A model generated the notes under the pieces. That model had not been told where the DNA came from. It saw only the letters and a list, made by a program, of their open reading frames with translations, and made no database searches. From the NCBI RefSeq assembly GCF_002901705.1, contig NZ_PPPV01000016.1, forward strand, positions 769,693 to 833,692: a stretch of 64,000 nucleotides of DNA. Reading direction: 5' to 3'. Source of the stretch: Staphylococcus lugdunensis. Lineage in GTDB: Bacteria; Bacillota; Bacilli; Staphylococcales; Staphylococcaceae. Positions 26,947-37,246 of this stretch are shown here, one piece after another (the stretch's first letter is position 1; each line of letters begins with the position of its first letter). The position numbers were made by a program, and so were the translations under genes.

Positions 26947-27157
26947 ACAAGACAGGCTGAAACTGTCCTCTAAGAAAGCGAGCCAACAATACGAAGCATT
27001 GTACTAAACCAAAGTACAACTTTTGGGGTTCAGTACAATTTTTAATCCAACTTTTGGGGTGCACATCACATTGAATAAAAAAGAAGCACTCAGATGAGTT
27101 GAATTTAATTCATCTGAGTGTTATTTTTCTGAGATGTATGTCCCAGCCTGTTCTTTT
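26947..27157. repeat. Intergenic repeat with GGCTG ends
   Basis: Between convergent sirC and isdP. The ends, AAGACAGGCTG near 26949 and CAGCCTGTTCTT near 27147, are inverted, and the inside has two copies of CAACTTTTGGGGT at 27018 and 27048. The right end contains TGTCCCAGCCTG, a string common in staphylococcal intergenic repeats. It encloses a terminator. No gene is visible. Confidence 0.5.
27087..27120. terminator. Bidirectional terminator, sirC / isdP
   Basis: Eleven-base stem CACTCAGATGA / TCATCTGAGTG with a 12-base loop; T-rich runs on the right (TTATTTTT) and A-rich on the left (AAAAAAG) allow termination of both sirC and the isd operon. Confidence 0.8.
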
Positions 27158-27217
27158 TCAATGACTCGTGTCCCAAGATGATACTTTATAGCACAACACT
27201 TGCATTCACAATGCTTC

Positions 27218-28711
27218 TTAAGGTTGAATATATTGTAATGTCTCAGCTTGATTAGCATTGATTTTACGATATGAAATCACACCTAAGCCTTTGACATTGC
27301 TTTCTGAGATAATAATTGAACCATCGCTGTTTACTTTTTCGACAAACGCAACATGTCCATAATAGCGATCCGCATTAAGCTGCCCTGGTTTAAACGATAC
27401 CGCTGTATGTTCTGATGGATGATTTGACACTTGATAGCCTTTATCACGAGCACGCACAGCCCAGTCTCCGCCATTACCCATTGATCCATCTACATAAAGA
27501 TTAAATTGTTGCAAACGATTATAGACATACCAGGTACACTGCCCTTGTGGGTAAAAGTTTTTAGACTGACTGTCCATTTCTTTAAACGGCTTATAGTCAC
27601 CTTGATTATCATCGTAAGACTTATTGAAAAATGCTTCATCTAAAATAGGCATTTCTTCTCCATCCAGTTCCGTTAGACGATATTGTTTAATAATACTATT
27701 TAACTTTTTATCGTAATCAGGATCCGTTGAATACGTACCTACTAAACTTTTTGTAGCATCTTCATATGTCATGCCAGGTGTCTTCCAACTACCTTGATAA
27801 ATATTGTTATTCCCGTTGATACCATAACGAATTAACTTAGCATAGTCTTCTAATGCTGCTTTAGTATCAGGATAATTGCGAAATGCTGCAGTTGTTTGAT
27901 ACATTTTACCTTCAGAATCTGCTTCTAATGTATTGAAGTTTGTAGTTTCTCCTTGATAAGCACCTTTCACGCCAAATAAATTGTTATGTGGCGCACTTGC
28001 AAGCGCACTATTACCAGAATCAGATTCTAATATGGCTTGTGCAATCATTACAGAAGCATACAAATGTTCCTTTTGTGCAACATGATGTGCATCTTCAGCA
28101 ATGTTTTGTATAAATTCACGCGTGTCACTACTCTGAGCAACTTCATACTGTGTTTCAGCTTTATCATCAGTATCTGGCGCTTGCTGCAATATCGCTGTAT
28201 CGCGATAACCATTTGTAGATGAATCTCCCTGCTTCGTCACAACTTGCGCTGCTCTCCTTTGAGATGACTCATTTTCACTCGTCTGAGGATTGTTAACTTG
28301 CTGATGTTGTGCCTTAGACGTCGTTAACTGCTTAGATTGTACATCGTTCGATTCTTCATCATGTTGCATACGTTGAATCAATGTTTCATCATCATGCTGA
28401 GATGCAACTGTTGACGTCTCATTAGGTGGTAATAAAGTTACTTTAGGTGGCTTATGCTGATTGACGCGTTGATGCGAGGCAACCACTTTAGGCAATGGTA
28501 CTTCTTCTTCAATATCATTGATTGGTACTTCCGTTGATTCAATGTGCTTGTCTTTTGGGCTAAGATACGCATCCTCATCTTGCTTATGTACCTTTTTATT
28601 TTTATGTTGATGCACTTGCGTATCCATCGCATAGGAACTTAGTGGCGTACTTATCAATTGCGACAATGCAGTGACGGTAATTACACAAAATATTAATTTA
28701 TTTCTGCTCAC
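27218..28711 (-). CDS. isdP: Iron-regulated autolysin IsdP
   Basis: A 497-residue secreted cell-wall hydrolase. Signal peptide 1-28 (ending SSYAMD), a long polar region to about 200, a FlgJ-type glucosaminidase domain (AQAILESDSGNSALA, NNLFGVKG, YATLIRYG-like end) at about 205-350, and a C-terminal CHAP domain with the active cysteine in QGQCTWYVYNRL and histidine in YYGHVAFVE. In S. lugdunensis, IsdP remodels the wall for haem uptake. No promoter or Fur box is visible in the 73 bases after isdG, so it is the last gene of the isdC operon. Confidence 0.88.
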   Translation of the reverse strand: MSRNKLIFCVITVTALSQLISTPLSSYAMDTQVHQHKNKKVHKQDEDAYLSPKDKHIESTEVPINDIEEEVPLPKVVASHQRVNQHKPPKVTLLPPNETSTVASQHDDETLIQRMQHDEESNDVQSKQLTTSKAQHQQVNNPQTSENESSQRRAAQVVTKQGDSSTNGYRDTAILQQAPDTDDKAETQYEVAQSSDTREFIQNIAEDAHHVAQKEHLYASVMIAQAILESDSGNSALASAPHNNLFGVKGAYQGETTNFNTLEADSEGKMYQTTAAFRNYPDTKAALEDYAKLIRYGINGNNNIYQGSWKTPGMTYEDATKSLVGTYSTDPDYDKKLNSIIKQYRLTELDGEEMPILDEAFFNKSYDDNQGDYKPFKEMDSQSKNFYPQGQCTWYVYNRLQQFNLYVDGSMGNGGDWAVRARDKGYQVSNHPSEHTAVSFKPGQLNADRYYGHVAFVEKVNSDGSIIISESNVKGLGVISYRKINANQAETLQYIQP

Positions 28712-28784
28712 TTATTTACCTCCATCAATTCTCTATTCCCCAGTGCTGATTGCATGAATAAATTTCAAAGCAATCTGATTCACT

Positions 28785-29844
<1,060 letters not shown>

Positions 29845-29848
<4 letters not shown>

Positions 29849-30624
29849 TTGTTGTGTCCGCCTCGTTTTTTGACAATGACCGTGCCGCAATCAGGATCTT
29901 GAAGTATCTTTGCATCAATGTGGTACATGTCTTGAATTAATGTGTGGTCAATAATATCTTTAGGTCGCCCTTGCGCAAGTAATCCTTTATTGCCTAGACA
30001 AATCAGTTCGTCACTATATTCAATCGCTTGATTAATATCATGTAGCACCATAATAATCGTCATTTGATATTCCTCATGCAGCCATTTAATGATATCTAAA
30101 ACTTGATACTGATAATGAATATCTAAAAAGGTTGTTGGCTCATCTAACAATAAGTATTGAGGTTCTTGTGCTAAAGCCATGCCAATAAATACACGCTGTA
30201 ATTCACCACCAGATAGGTTCATCACTGATTGATGTTCAAATTGTGTCAAATCTAATTGTTGAATCACCGTATTCACGACACTATCTTTGCGTAAATCTTT
30301 CTTAAACAGACGTTGATAACTATAACGGCCTGTTTCAATCACTTGTCTAACAGTAAAATCTTCAGGTACCTTACTTTTTTGATGTACCGTCGCTAATCGC
30401 TGAGCTAACGCTTTCTGGCTATATTGATTTAATAATTTGTCTTGAAGAAAAATCTGACCACTTTTTGGCTTGAGATTATGAGATAAAAGTTGCAACAAAG
30501 TAGATTTTCCTGATCCATTTGGCCCAATAATGGTAGTTATCGCATTCGACTTAAATTCGAGTGAAATATCTTCAAAGATTGGTCGCTGTAAGTCGTAATA
30601 AAAGTTAAGATGTTCTATGCGCAT
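29845..30624 (-). CDS. isdL: Haem ABC importer ATPase IsdL
   Basis: A 259-residue FecE/FhuC-type ATPase: Walker A GPNGSGKSTLL near residue 34, signature LSGGELQRV, Walker B LLLDEPTTFLD, and H-loop VLHDINQAIEYSD. Overlaps isdF by 20 bases. It supplies the energy for IsdEF. S. aureus lacks a dedicated isd ATPase of this kind in its locus, so its presence supports the S. lugdunensis assignment. Confidence 0.92.
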
Positions 30625-31579
30625 GACTTACCGCTCCTTTACAAATCATATAAATTAATATTGGACCACCTAGCATCATGGTTAGCACATTCGCTGGTAT
30701 TTCAAGTGGTGGATGAATAGTACGGCCAATGATATCGGCTAACAACACCAACCACGCACCCATCATAGCTGAGTATGGCAATACTTTTTTATAATTACTG
30801 CCAATACATCTACGTACAATATGTGGCACAATCAAACCTACAAATGCCATTTGTCCTACTATTGCTGTTGCACCACTTGCTAAAAAGACAGCGACTAATC
30901 CAATCATTAATCGATACTTCGTAATATTAAAACCAATATTATTTGCCTGCTTCTCATCAAAAGCCAATAAGTTTGTTTTTTGTGCCAAAATCAAAGCTAA
31001 AGTAATACCGATGATTGCAGTAATTGCAACAATGTATACATCATTCCAAGTTTTCATAGTAAGACCTTGTGGAATCTTCATAAACGGATCTTGAGCTAAC
31101 AGTTCTAGTATGCCATTTAACATTGCATATAATGCCACACCTACAAGAATCATTCTCACTGGCGCTAATTTATATTTCGCAATAAGCACAAACAACACCA
31201 TAAATGGTATAACGCCACCAATAAAACTTAGAAATGGCGCGTAAAAATATAACCCTGGAAATAGTAAAAGCACAAGACTGCGAACCACTAACGCACCTGA
31301 TGAAACACCCAAAATATTTGCTTCTGCGAGTGGATTTTGCAGAACAGCCTGTAATAAAGCGCCTGATACTGCTAATATAGCCCCCACAAATAATGCAATA
31401 AATATCCTTGGAAACCTTAAATCGATAACCGCATCAACATGCTGTTCGCTACCAGTAGTTACTTTAGTCATTACTTGATCAAAACTAATTGGTATTTTAC
31501 CAACAACCACAGCAACATATGTTGTCACAATGAGCAATGCTAACATGATAACCATTAAAAATGCTGGATGTTTTTTCAT
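30605..31579 (-). CDS. isdF: Haem ABC permease IsdF
   Basis: A 324-residue FecCD permease with about ten helices (LRFPRIFIALFVGAILAVSG, LQNPLAEANILGVSSGA, GQMAFVGLIVPHIVRR). Homodimeric channel for haem delivered by IsdE. Gap to isdE is 21 bases and to isdL an overlap. Confidence 0.94.
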   Translation of the reverse strand: MKKHPAFLMVIMLALLIVTTYVAVVVGKIPISFDQVMTKVTTGSEQHVDAVIDLRFPRIFIALFVGAILAVSGALLQAVLQNPLAEANILGVSSGALVVRSLVLLLFPGLYFYAPFLSFIGGVIPFMVLFVLIAKYKLAPVRMILVGVALYAMLNGILELLAQDPFMKIPQGLTMKTWNDVYIVAITAIIGITLALILAQKTNLLAFDEKQANNIGFNITKYRLMIGLVAVFLASGATAIVGQMAFVGLIVPHIVRRCIGSNYKKVLPYSAMMGAWLVLLADIIGRTIHPPLEIPANVLTMMLGGPILIYMICKGAVSHAHRTS

Positions 31580-31600
31580 ATCCTCTTCCTCTTTTAAAAC

Positions 31601-32491
31601 TTAATGTTGATTATAAAAAACGTCATATAATTGCTTCATGGCATCATCAGCATCAACATTTGCAGTAATGCCAAAAGGTATCTCTTCTAAATCATACACA
31701 CGGTCTTCTTTAACTGCTTTAAAATGTTTCCAAATGTCATTTTGCTTAAATTCTTTTTGGAACATCTTTTTCACTTCATCTGGCATACCATGAGGCAAGC
31801 GTAAAATGATGTCTGAATCGACATTCACTAGATTTTCAGTATTAGAAGATATATATTGTTTTGATGTATCTTTAATCACATTTTCTCCACCTGCAATTTT
31901 CACTAAATCCCCAATATATGATTTATCTGTAGCTACTAAATAACTTCCAGGAACCCCCATTAAAATAAGCACTTTAGGGTGTTTCTTTTGTTTAGCAGCT
32001 TTGTCTTGAATATCCTTTTTGACTGAATTGATGTGTTGATTTAATGCTTTTGCCTTACTTTCACGATTAAATTGATGTCCCAATTGCGTGATGGATTTTT
32101 CCATGCCATCTAAACTATCGTAATCGTAATAATATCCCTTCATATTCAATTGTTTATAAAACGGCTTCATTTCATCTTTAATCGTACTTACACTTAATAC
32201 ATGTGTTGGATTGACTTGTTTCACCGCTTCCACACTTGGTTGCATCGGTTGTCCAACTTCTGGCACGTCTTTATAACGCTTAGGCAATGTTTTATATGTC
32301 GTTGGCTTTCCGACAATAGGAATGTCCAGTTTATCTAGTGTCATCGTTAAAGCCACCGTGGTTGGTACGATGCGATATGCGTTACCTTGTTGATCTACAT
32401 TATCACCTTTTGTATGTTTACTACTTTGACTACATCCAGTAAGCAACACAAGCAATATAGCTAATGATGACATTATTTTGCTGATGTTCAT
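31601..32491 (-). CDS. isdE: Haem-binding lipoprotein IsdE
   Basis: About 296 residues, class III binding protein. I chose the ATG after GGTGAG; a GTG four codons upstream overlaps the isdK stop and has no ribosome site. Lipobox LTGC, then the siderophore-binding fold. Haem-contacting stretches known from S. aureus IsdE have counterparts in PEVGQPMQPSVEAV and RLPHGMPDEV. Receives haem from IsdC/IsdK and passes it to IsdF. Confidence 0.94.
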   Translation of the reverse strand: MNISKIMSSLAILLVLLTGCSQSSKHTKGDNVDQQGNAYRIVPTTVALTMTLDKLDIPIVGKPTTYKTLPKRYKDVPEVGQPMQPSVEAVKQVNPTHVLSVSTIKDEMKPFYKQLNMKGYYYDYDSLDGMEKSITQLGHQFNRESKAKALNQHINSVKKDIQDKAAKQKKHPKVLILMGVPGSYLVATDKSYIGDLVKIAGGENVIKDTSKQYISSNTENLVNVDSDIILRLPHGMPDEVKKMFQKEFKQNDIWKHFKAVKEDRVYDLEEIPFGITANVDADDAMKQLYDVFYNQH

Positions 32492-32499
32492 TTTGTTAC

Positions 32500-33903
32500 T
32501 CACCGCTTTCTATTAATGAAATATGTAGCAATTAAACCTGCTACTGAAATAAAAATTAAAATTCCGAATATAATATAGTCTTTCGTATGTTTTGGCAAAT
32601 TAACGTTAGGTTGTTTATTGCCATCTGTGTGATAAGATTTATCAGCATTTCTATCAAATGCTGGTGTTCGTTTATTTTTATCTTTGTGCTGCTGCGTGGC
32701 GTGCGCTTTATTTTTTGATGCAGCTGTTGTTACTTGTTTCTTTTCACCTTGTTGTGCTGACGATTTATGTGAAGATGGTGTTGGTGTTGGTGTTGAACTT
32801 GATGATTGCGTTGTCGTTTCACTATTATTAGACGGCGTTGTTGTTCTACTTGAAGTATCTTGATTGTTGGATGCATGTGTATCATTATTTTGCTGTGTTT
32901 GTTGTTGCTGCTTAACATGCGCTTGTTGTTTTTCTGAAGCTGGAGGTACTGACTTATCTCCGGGGTCTTGCTGATGTTTATCTTTGTTACGTTTTTCCGC
33001 TGATGTATCTGATTGACTATCGTCTGTTTCATTTGGATGTTTTACACCTAGCACAATATACGTTGTGTAGTGATGATCATAGTTTAATTCTGGAATGACA
33101 ATGTGGATGCGTGCTTCTATCTCTTTAGTATCTTCTTCTACAGGTATGCGCACAGTGGCTTCTTGAGTATCACTATTTTCATAGATGACCTCATGTTGTA
33201 ATTTCGTATTTTGATGATAAAATTGATAAGTTTGCCACCAGTCTATATGCGTTAACGTCATTTCAAAATAACGTTTCCCTTGAATCGTGACGTAATGTCC
33301 TGGGTGTTTCACATAATCATCCATATGTGACAGCTTATTTTCTTCTTTTTTACGTACATAAAAATTAACTGCTCGCTTATTAACCTGATGACCGTCTTCT
33401 TGCGCTGTTGATGGTGTAATATTGAATAGCAGTTGTTGCTGTTTTTCTTGCCCATTCTCTATAGTTGTAACGTTAACTTTATAATGCGTTTGTTGCTTAT
33501 TTAAAGGTAACAATACATAATCTTTAGTTGGCTGTGATGGTGTGGTATGTATGTTAAGTAATCTCATTTGCCCTTGATCTTCAACTTGAAGTTGCTTCCA
33601 CAATCCATGTTTAACAATGTTAATTTTTGCTACAAGTCGCCCATGATCTTTAATGATTTGAACACTTGGATCAACCATCTTATTGTATGATTGCGCAAGT
33701 GTCTTGCTATCTGCATAATAAATACTTAATTGAGCGTTGCTTGAATGAGTCCATTGGTTTGTGTCTATATGAGAAGGAGCTGATGAATAACTCGAATCAT
33801 CAGCTCTAACATTAAGCATTGCCGCATTACTATATGAGCCAGTAACAACAGACCATGAAAAAATTAATGACGTAGCCAATAATAATTTCAAACGCTTAGA
33901 CAT
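32500..33903 (-). CDS. isdK: Membrane-bound NEAT haem-binding protein IsdK
   Basis: A 467-residue protein with a signal peptide (LLLATSLIFSWSVVTG), an N-terminal beta-rich region to about 170, one NEAT domain at about 178-292 with the haem motif YDHHY near 279, then a low-complexity Gln/Thr/Ser/Lys linker. The C-terminus is a transmembrane helix followed by NRKR; no LPXTG or NPQT sorting signal precedes it. So it should stay in the membrane, as reported for IsdK. It starts three bases after isdC. Confidence 0.92.
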   Translation of the reverse strand: MSKRLKLLLATSLIFSWSVVTGSYSNAAMLNVRADDSSYSSAPSHIDTNQWTHSSNAQLSIYYADSKTLAQSYNKMVDPSVQIIKDHGRLVAKINIVKHGLWKQLQVEDQGQMRLLNIHTTPSQPTKDYVLLPLNKQQTHYKVNVTTIENGQEKQQQLLFNITPSTAQEDGHQVNKRAVNFYVRKKEENKLSHMDDYVKHPGHYVTIQGKRYFEMTLTHIDWWQTYQFYHQNTKLQHEVIYENSDTQEATVRIPVEEDTKEIEARIHIVIPELNYDHHYTTYIVLGVKHPNETDDSQSDTSAEKRNKDKHQQDPGDKSVPPASEKQQAHVKQQQQTQQNNDTHASNNQDTSSRTTTPSNNSETTTQSSSSTPTPTPSSHKSSAQQGEKKQVTTAASKNKAHATQQHKDKNKRTPAFDRNADKSYHTDGNKQPNVNLPKHTKDYIIFGILIFISVAGLIATYFINRKR

Positions 33904-33905
33904 TA

Positions 33906-34592
33906 TTAGTGGTTACCTTTTCTGTTACGTTTTAAAATTGCAACAGATAGCATTAAGAATACCACGGCTACAACTGGTATTAAATAAACATATGCCGGTG
34001 TACCAGCACTCGTTTGAGGATTTTCAACTGAAGATCCATCAGTAGATGCGCTGTTACTATCTGAGCTTGTACCATTTCCTGCATCACTTGCTGCTGAGCC
34101 TGTACCGCCATTTTCCGATTTATTTATTCCCGGTGTTGCTGCACTAGAACTACCACTATCTTTGCCGTTAAATTTATATGTAATGTTATAGTGGTGGTCA
34201 TATTTAAAAGGTTTACCATTTACTTTTTCATTTATATAAACTGAAATTTTACCGTCTACTTTACCTGATGTTTTACTTACTTCAAATTCTGACGTACGTT
34301 CATCTTTTGCTTTATTGGTATTGATGATTTTTTCATTTTTACCTTCAATACTCATTCCGGTAATCCAGTGACTATGATTAACTGTTATTTGAACATATTT
34401 CTTACCATTTCTTTCAACTACGGTTGCTGGTTTATTAAAATAGTCATTCGCAATCGAAGTATCATTGGTATTATATTTTAATACCTCATAATTAAGTGAC
34501 TGACCCTCTGCGAACGCGCTGCTTGATGACAATATCCCAAATGAGAAAATACATAAGAATATAAAACTAACTATTTTAAATACTGTTTTCAC
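33906..34592 (-). CDS. isdC: Sortase B-anchored NEAT protein IsdC
   Basis: A 228-residue wall protein: signal peptide 1-28, one NEAT domain at about 33-145 with the YDHHY haem motif near 130, a Gly/Ser/Asn linker and a C-terminal sorting signal NPQTS, hydrophobic helix and KRNRKGNH tail. S. aureus IsdC carries NPQTN; the serine here is a conservative variant. First gene of isdC-K-E-F-L-srtB-isdG-isdP. Passes haem from surface receptors inward. Confidence 0.95.
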   Translation of the reverse strand: MKTVFKIVSFIFLCIFSFGILSSSSAFAEGQSLNYEVLKYNTNDTSIANDYFNKPATVVERNGKKYVQITVNHSHWITGMSIEGKNEKIINTNKAKDERTSEFEVSKTSGKVDGKISVYINEKVNGKPFKYDHHYNITYKFNGKDSGSSSAATPGINKSENGGTGSAASDAGNGTSSDSNSASTDGSSVENPQTSAGTPAYVYLIPVVAVVFLMLSVAILKRNRKGNH

Positions 34593-34665
34593 GCTTATTT
34601 TGCCTCCTTTTCACGATAAAAATATAATCATTTTGCTCACTCTAGTTCTACTTATTAGATTAATT

Positions 34666-34684
34666 GAAAATGATTATCAATGTC
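34666..34684. promoter_or_regulatory. Fur box, isdC promoter
   Basis: GAAAATGATTATCAATGTC, 16 of 19 to the consensus, 74 bases upstream of the isdC start. Confidence 0.82.
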
Positions 34685-35094
34685 AATTTATTTTTTAAAT
34701 TTTTTCTTAATTTTTTAAGGCATTTAAGAAAATAAAAAACTGATCGCACCACATTAGCAATTAAAATGACAACGCTTAGCTCATACCCCATACATAGAAC
34801 GTTTTATCGCAATTCCTTATATATTAATGTCTTTATCTAGATTGTATTAACAAAGTTATGGTAGTTATGACATAAGAAATTAAAGCGTGCTTAAACAGTT
34901 ATATCATTGCTAACCTATAATGAAAGTATCTTCCATAATGGATTTAGTTGTATTTTCATTTAGTGTCTATTTCCTTCATTTAATAGCAGATAATTTAATC
35001 AATGTTATTTAATTTTATTATCAAAACAATTATTAAAAAAGCAATATTAAAATATTTATACCTTGTTGTAAAATGACATGGAACTGATATAATC

Positions 35095-35113
35095 AATAAT
35101 GATAATCATTTTC
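35095..35113. promoter_or_regulatory. Fur box, isdJ promoter
   Basis: AATAATGATAATCATTTTC, 16 of 19 to the Fur consensus with the core ATGATAATCAT intact, about 110 bases before the isdJ start. Confidence 0.82.
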
Positions 35114-35221
35114 AATAAGTGACACATTACATTATTCATACCACATGACTTACACACTACTCTCTAGTTCTGATAATCATCTTTTAAAATTTAAATTATA
35201 TTGATACAAGGAGACAAACAC

Positions 35222-37162
35222 ATGAAAAAACATCAACGTATACAAACTAATAAATTTGGCTTTATCGCTAACCACTATTCCATTCGTAAATTCTCAGTAG
35301 GTACGGCTTCAATTATCGTTGGTTCACTACTATTTTTAGGTAATCCTGCACATGCTGCTGAAGCTAATACCACGCAAAATGAACCTGCTACGCATCAAGA
35401 GAACAAAGTAGAAACAAACATTGATCCAATTATTATCGATCAACCTCAAAATCAAGCTGCCACAAATAACCAAACGCCAAAAACAGAGCAAAATCATACA
35501 CAAGCAAATAAACAACAGACTAAAAGTAATCAAGCTGCAGCAGTAACATCAGACAGCAAGTCACAAAATGACGCACAAGCATCACCTAAACAATCAAGTA
35601 CATTGAAACAAGACGCAGTCAAGCAACAAGCAACCCAAGCAAATACTAAAGCACCTGCTCAACCTGCGACACAACAAACAAGAGAAGCTCAACCAGTCGT
35701 ACGTTCTGTTAAAAGCGCTACTTCAGAAACAACTGAAGACTTCGAGTTTCAAGTGAACAAAGATAAAACAAAACAAAAATCTACAATGAATCAATATATG
35801 AACCATCCAGGCAAACTCGTTCATGCGAATAATAAATACTACTTTGAAGCTGAATTAAACCATGCCAAATGGTGGAAATCATTTGAATTTTATGATGAAA
35901 ATAATAACAAGCTTAATACCGTAGTAACTAAAGATGATACAAGTAAAAATATCAAGACAATCCGTGTCGAAGTGGCATCAGGTACACAACAACTGATTTC
36001 GAAAGTACATATTATTGTCCCAGTGATTAATTATGATCATGAATATACAACTCAAATCGCATTTGCTAAACCTGTTCCACAGCCTGCCAAAGCACAAGCA
36101 AGCAAAGCACAAGCGCTTGATGTACAATCAACTCAAAAAAATGCTGTTAAACCAGAAACATTGGCACAAGCTAAAAATGTAGCTCGTCCATCTGTTATGA
36201 CTTTAAGTGCTAAAAAACCTGCTTCACAACAAGCAAAATCAGCAGCAGTAACACAAACCGCGAAATATAAAGTACAAAAAGATAAATCAACAGAAACATC
36301 TGTTATGGATGGCTACATGGAACACCCAGGTAAATTCATTAAAGAAAATGGTAAAACTTACTTTGAAGTTACATTGAAAAATGCTGACTGGTGGAAATCA
36401 TTCCAATTCTTTACACCACAAAATAAAGAATTAACAACAACCGTTGTCAAACACGATAAAAAAGCAGATACTAAAACTATTCGCGTCGAAGTAAAACCAG
36501 GCATGAAACAGTTAATTTCTAGAGTGCATATCGTTGTCCCAGCCATTAACTACGACAACAAGTACCAAACGACACTATTATTTGAAACACCTGTACCTGA
36601 ATTAACTACAGCCAAACCAGAAACACCAAAAACCAAACCAGCAAATAAGACAAATAAAGCTAAAACATCAACTACAAAGCCAACAAAAGCAAATAAAGAA
36701 AATAAAGCTAATAAAACTAAAAAAGTTGATAAAGCTAAAAATAATGCACCAAAAGTAGTTCAACCTGCAACAACAGTAAATCAACATTCTAAAGCAGCTG
36801 CTACACACAAGACAATTAAAACGAGTCACGTATCTACTACAGTCAATCATGATGCAACAGCAACACAACATCATACACCAGTTGTAGCAAGCACTTATAA
36901 ACCAGCTAAGGATGAAGTTAAGGCACAAGCTACAATGGCACAACCAACAACACAACAACATGTACATTTATCTCAAAACAAACATGAAGATAAACAACAC
37001 GTTGCCATGACAAAACCACAACCAGCTCAACAAAGTCATATGCATTCATTGCCAAACACTGGACAAGAAAATGCGACAACTTCAGCATCAATTTTTGGTA
37101 GCTTATTAGCCCTAGGTGGTTCTATCTTACTATTTGGTAGAAAACGTAAAGAACAACGTTAA
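35222..37162 (+). CDS. isdJ: Cell-wall haem receptor IsdJ, two NEAT domains
   Basis: About 646 residues. The start is the ATG behind AAGGAGACAAACAC. YSIRK signal (HYSIRKFSVGTASIIVG), a Gln/Thr-rich region to 165, NEAT1 at about 170-287 with YDHEY, NEAT2 at about 347-458 with YDNKY, a Lys/Thr/Ala/His-rich stalk, and an LPNTG sorting signal at about 610. Both NEATs keep the paired tyrosines needed for haem iron. Sortase A anchored. Transcribed alone, convergent to lhaSTA. Confidence 0.93.
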   Translation: MKKHQRIQTNKFGFIANHYSIRKFSVGTASIIVGSLLFLGNPAHAAEANTTQNEPATHQENKVETNIDPIIIDQPQNQAATNNQTPKTEQNHTQANKQQTKSNQAAAVTSDSKSQNDAQASPKQSSTLKQDAVKQQATQANTKAPAQPATQQTREAQPVVRSVKSATSETTEDFEFQVNKDKTKQKSTMNQYMNHPGKLVHANNKYYFEAELNHAKWWKSFEFYDENNNKLNTVVTKDDTSKNIKTIRVEVASGTQQLISKVHIIVPVINYDHEYTTQIAFAKPVPQPAKAQASKAQALDVQSTQKNAVKPETLAQAKNVARPSVMTLSAKKPASQQAKSAAVTQTAKYKVQKDKSTETSVMDGYMEHPGKFIKENGKTYFEVTLKNADWWKSFQFFTPQNKELTTTVVKHDKKADTKTIRVEVKPGMKQLISRVHIVVPAINYDNKYQTTLLFETPVPELTTAKPETPKTKPANKTNKAKTSTTKPTKANKENKANKTKKVDKAKNNAPKVVQPATTVNQHSKAAATHKTIKTSHVSTTVNHDATATQHHTPVVASTYKPAKDEVKAQATMAQPTTQQHVHLSQNKHEDKQHVAMTKPQPAQQSHMHSLPNTGQENATTSASIFGSLLALGGSILLFGRKRKEQR

Positions 37163-37197
37163 TATCGCCCAAATAATTAGATGAACGTGATAGACAA

Positions 37198-37232
37198 AGA
37201 CGAAATCTCAACAGAAAACTGAGATTTCGTCT
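37198..37232. terminator. Bidirectional terminator, isdJ / lhaA
   Basis: A perfect 13-base stem AGACGAAATCTCA / TGAGATTTCGTCT with loop ACAGAAAAC between convergent genes, followed by TATTTAATATTT. Confidence 0.85.
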
Positions 37233-37246
37233 TATTTAATATTTAT

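Larger units (their letters stand above)
34593..35221. promoter_or_regulatory. Divergent isdC / isdJ promoter region
   Basis: About 630 bases between divergent haem genes. It has a Fur box near each gene and no open frame with a ribosome site between. The middle (34690-35090) is AT-rich and nothing in it was recognised. The isdJ ribosome site is AAGGAGACAAACAC. Confidence 0.6.

Noticed and set aside
36668-36967. Cysteine-rich frame opposite isdJ
   Set aside because: Shadow of the Lys/Thr/Ala-rich stalk on the other strand; no ribosome site.
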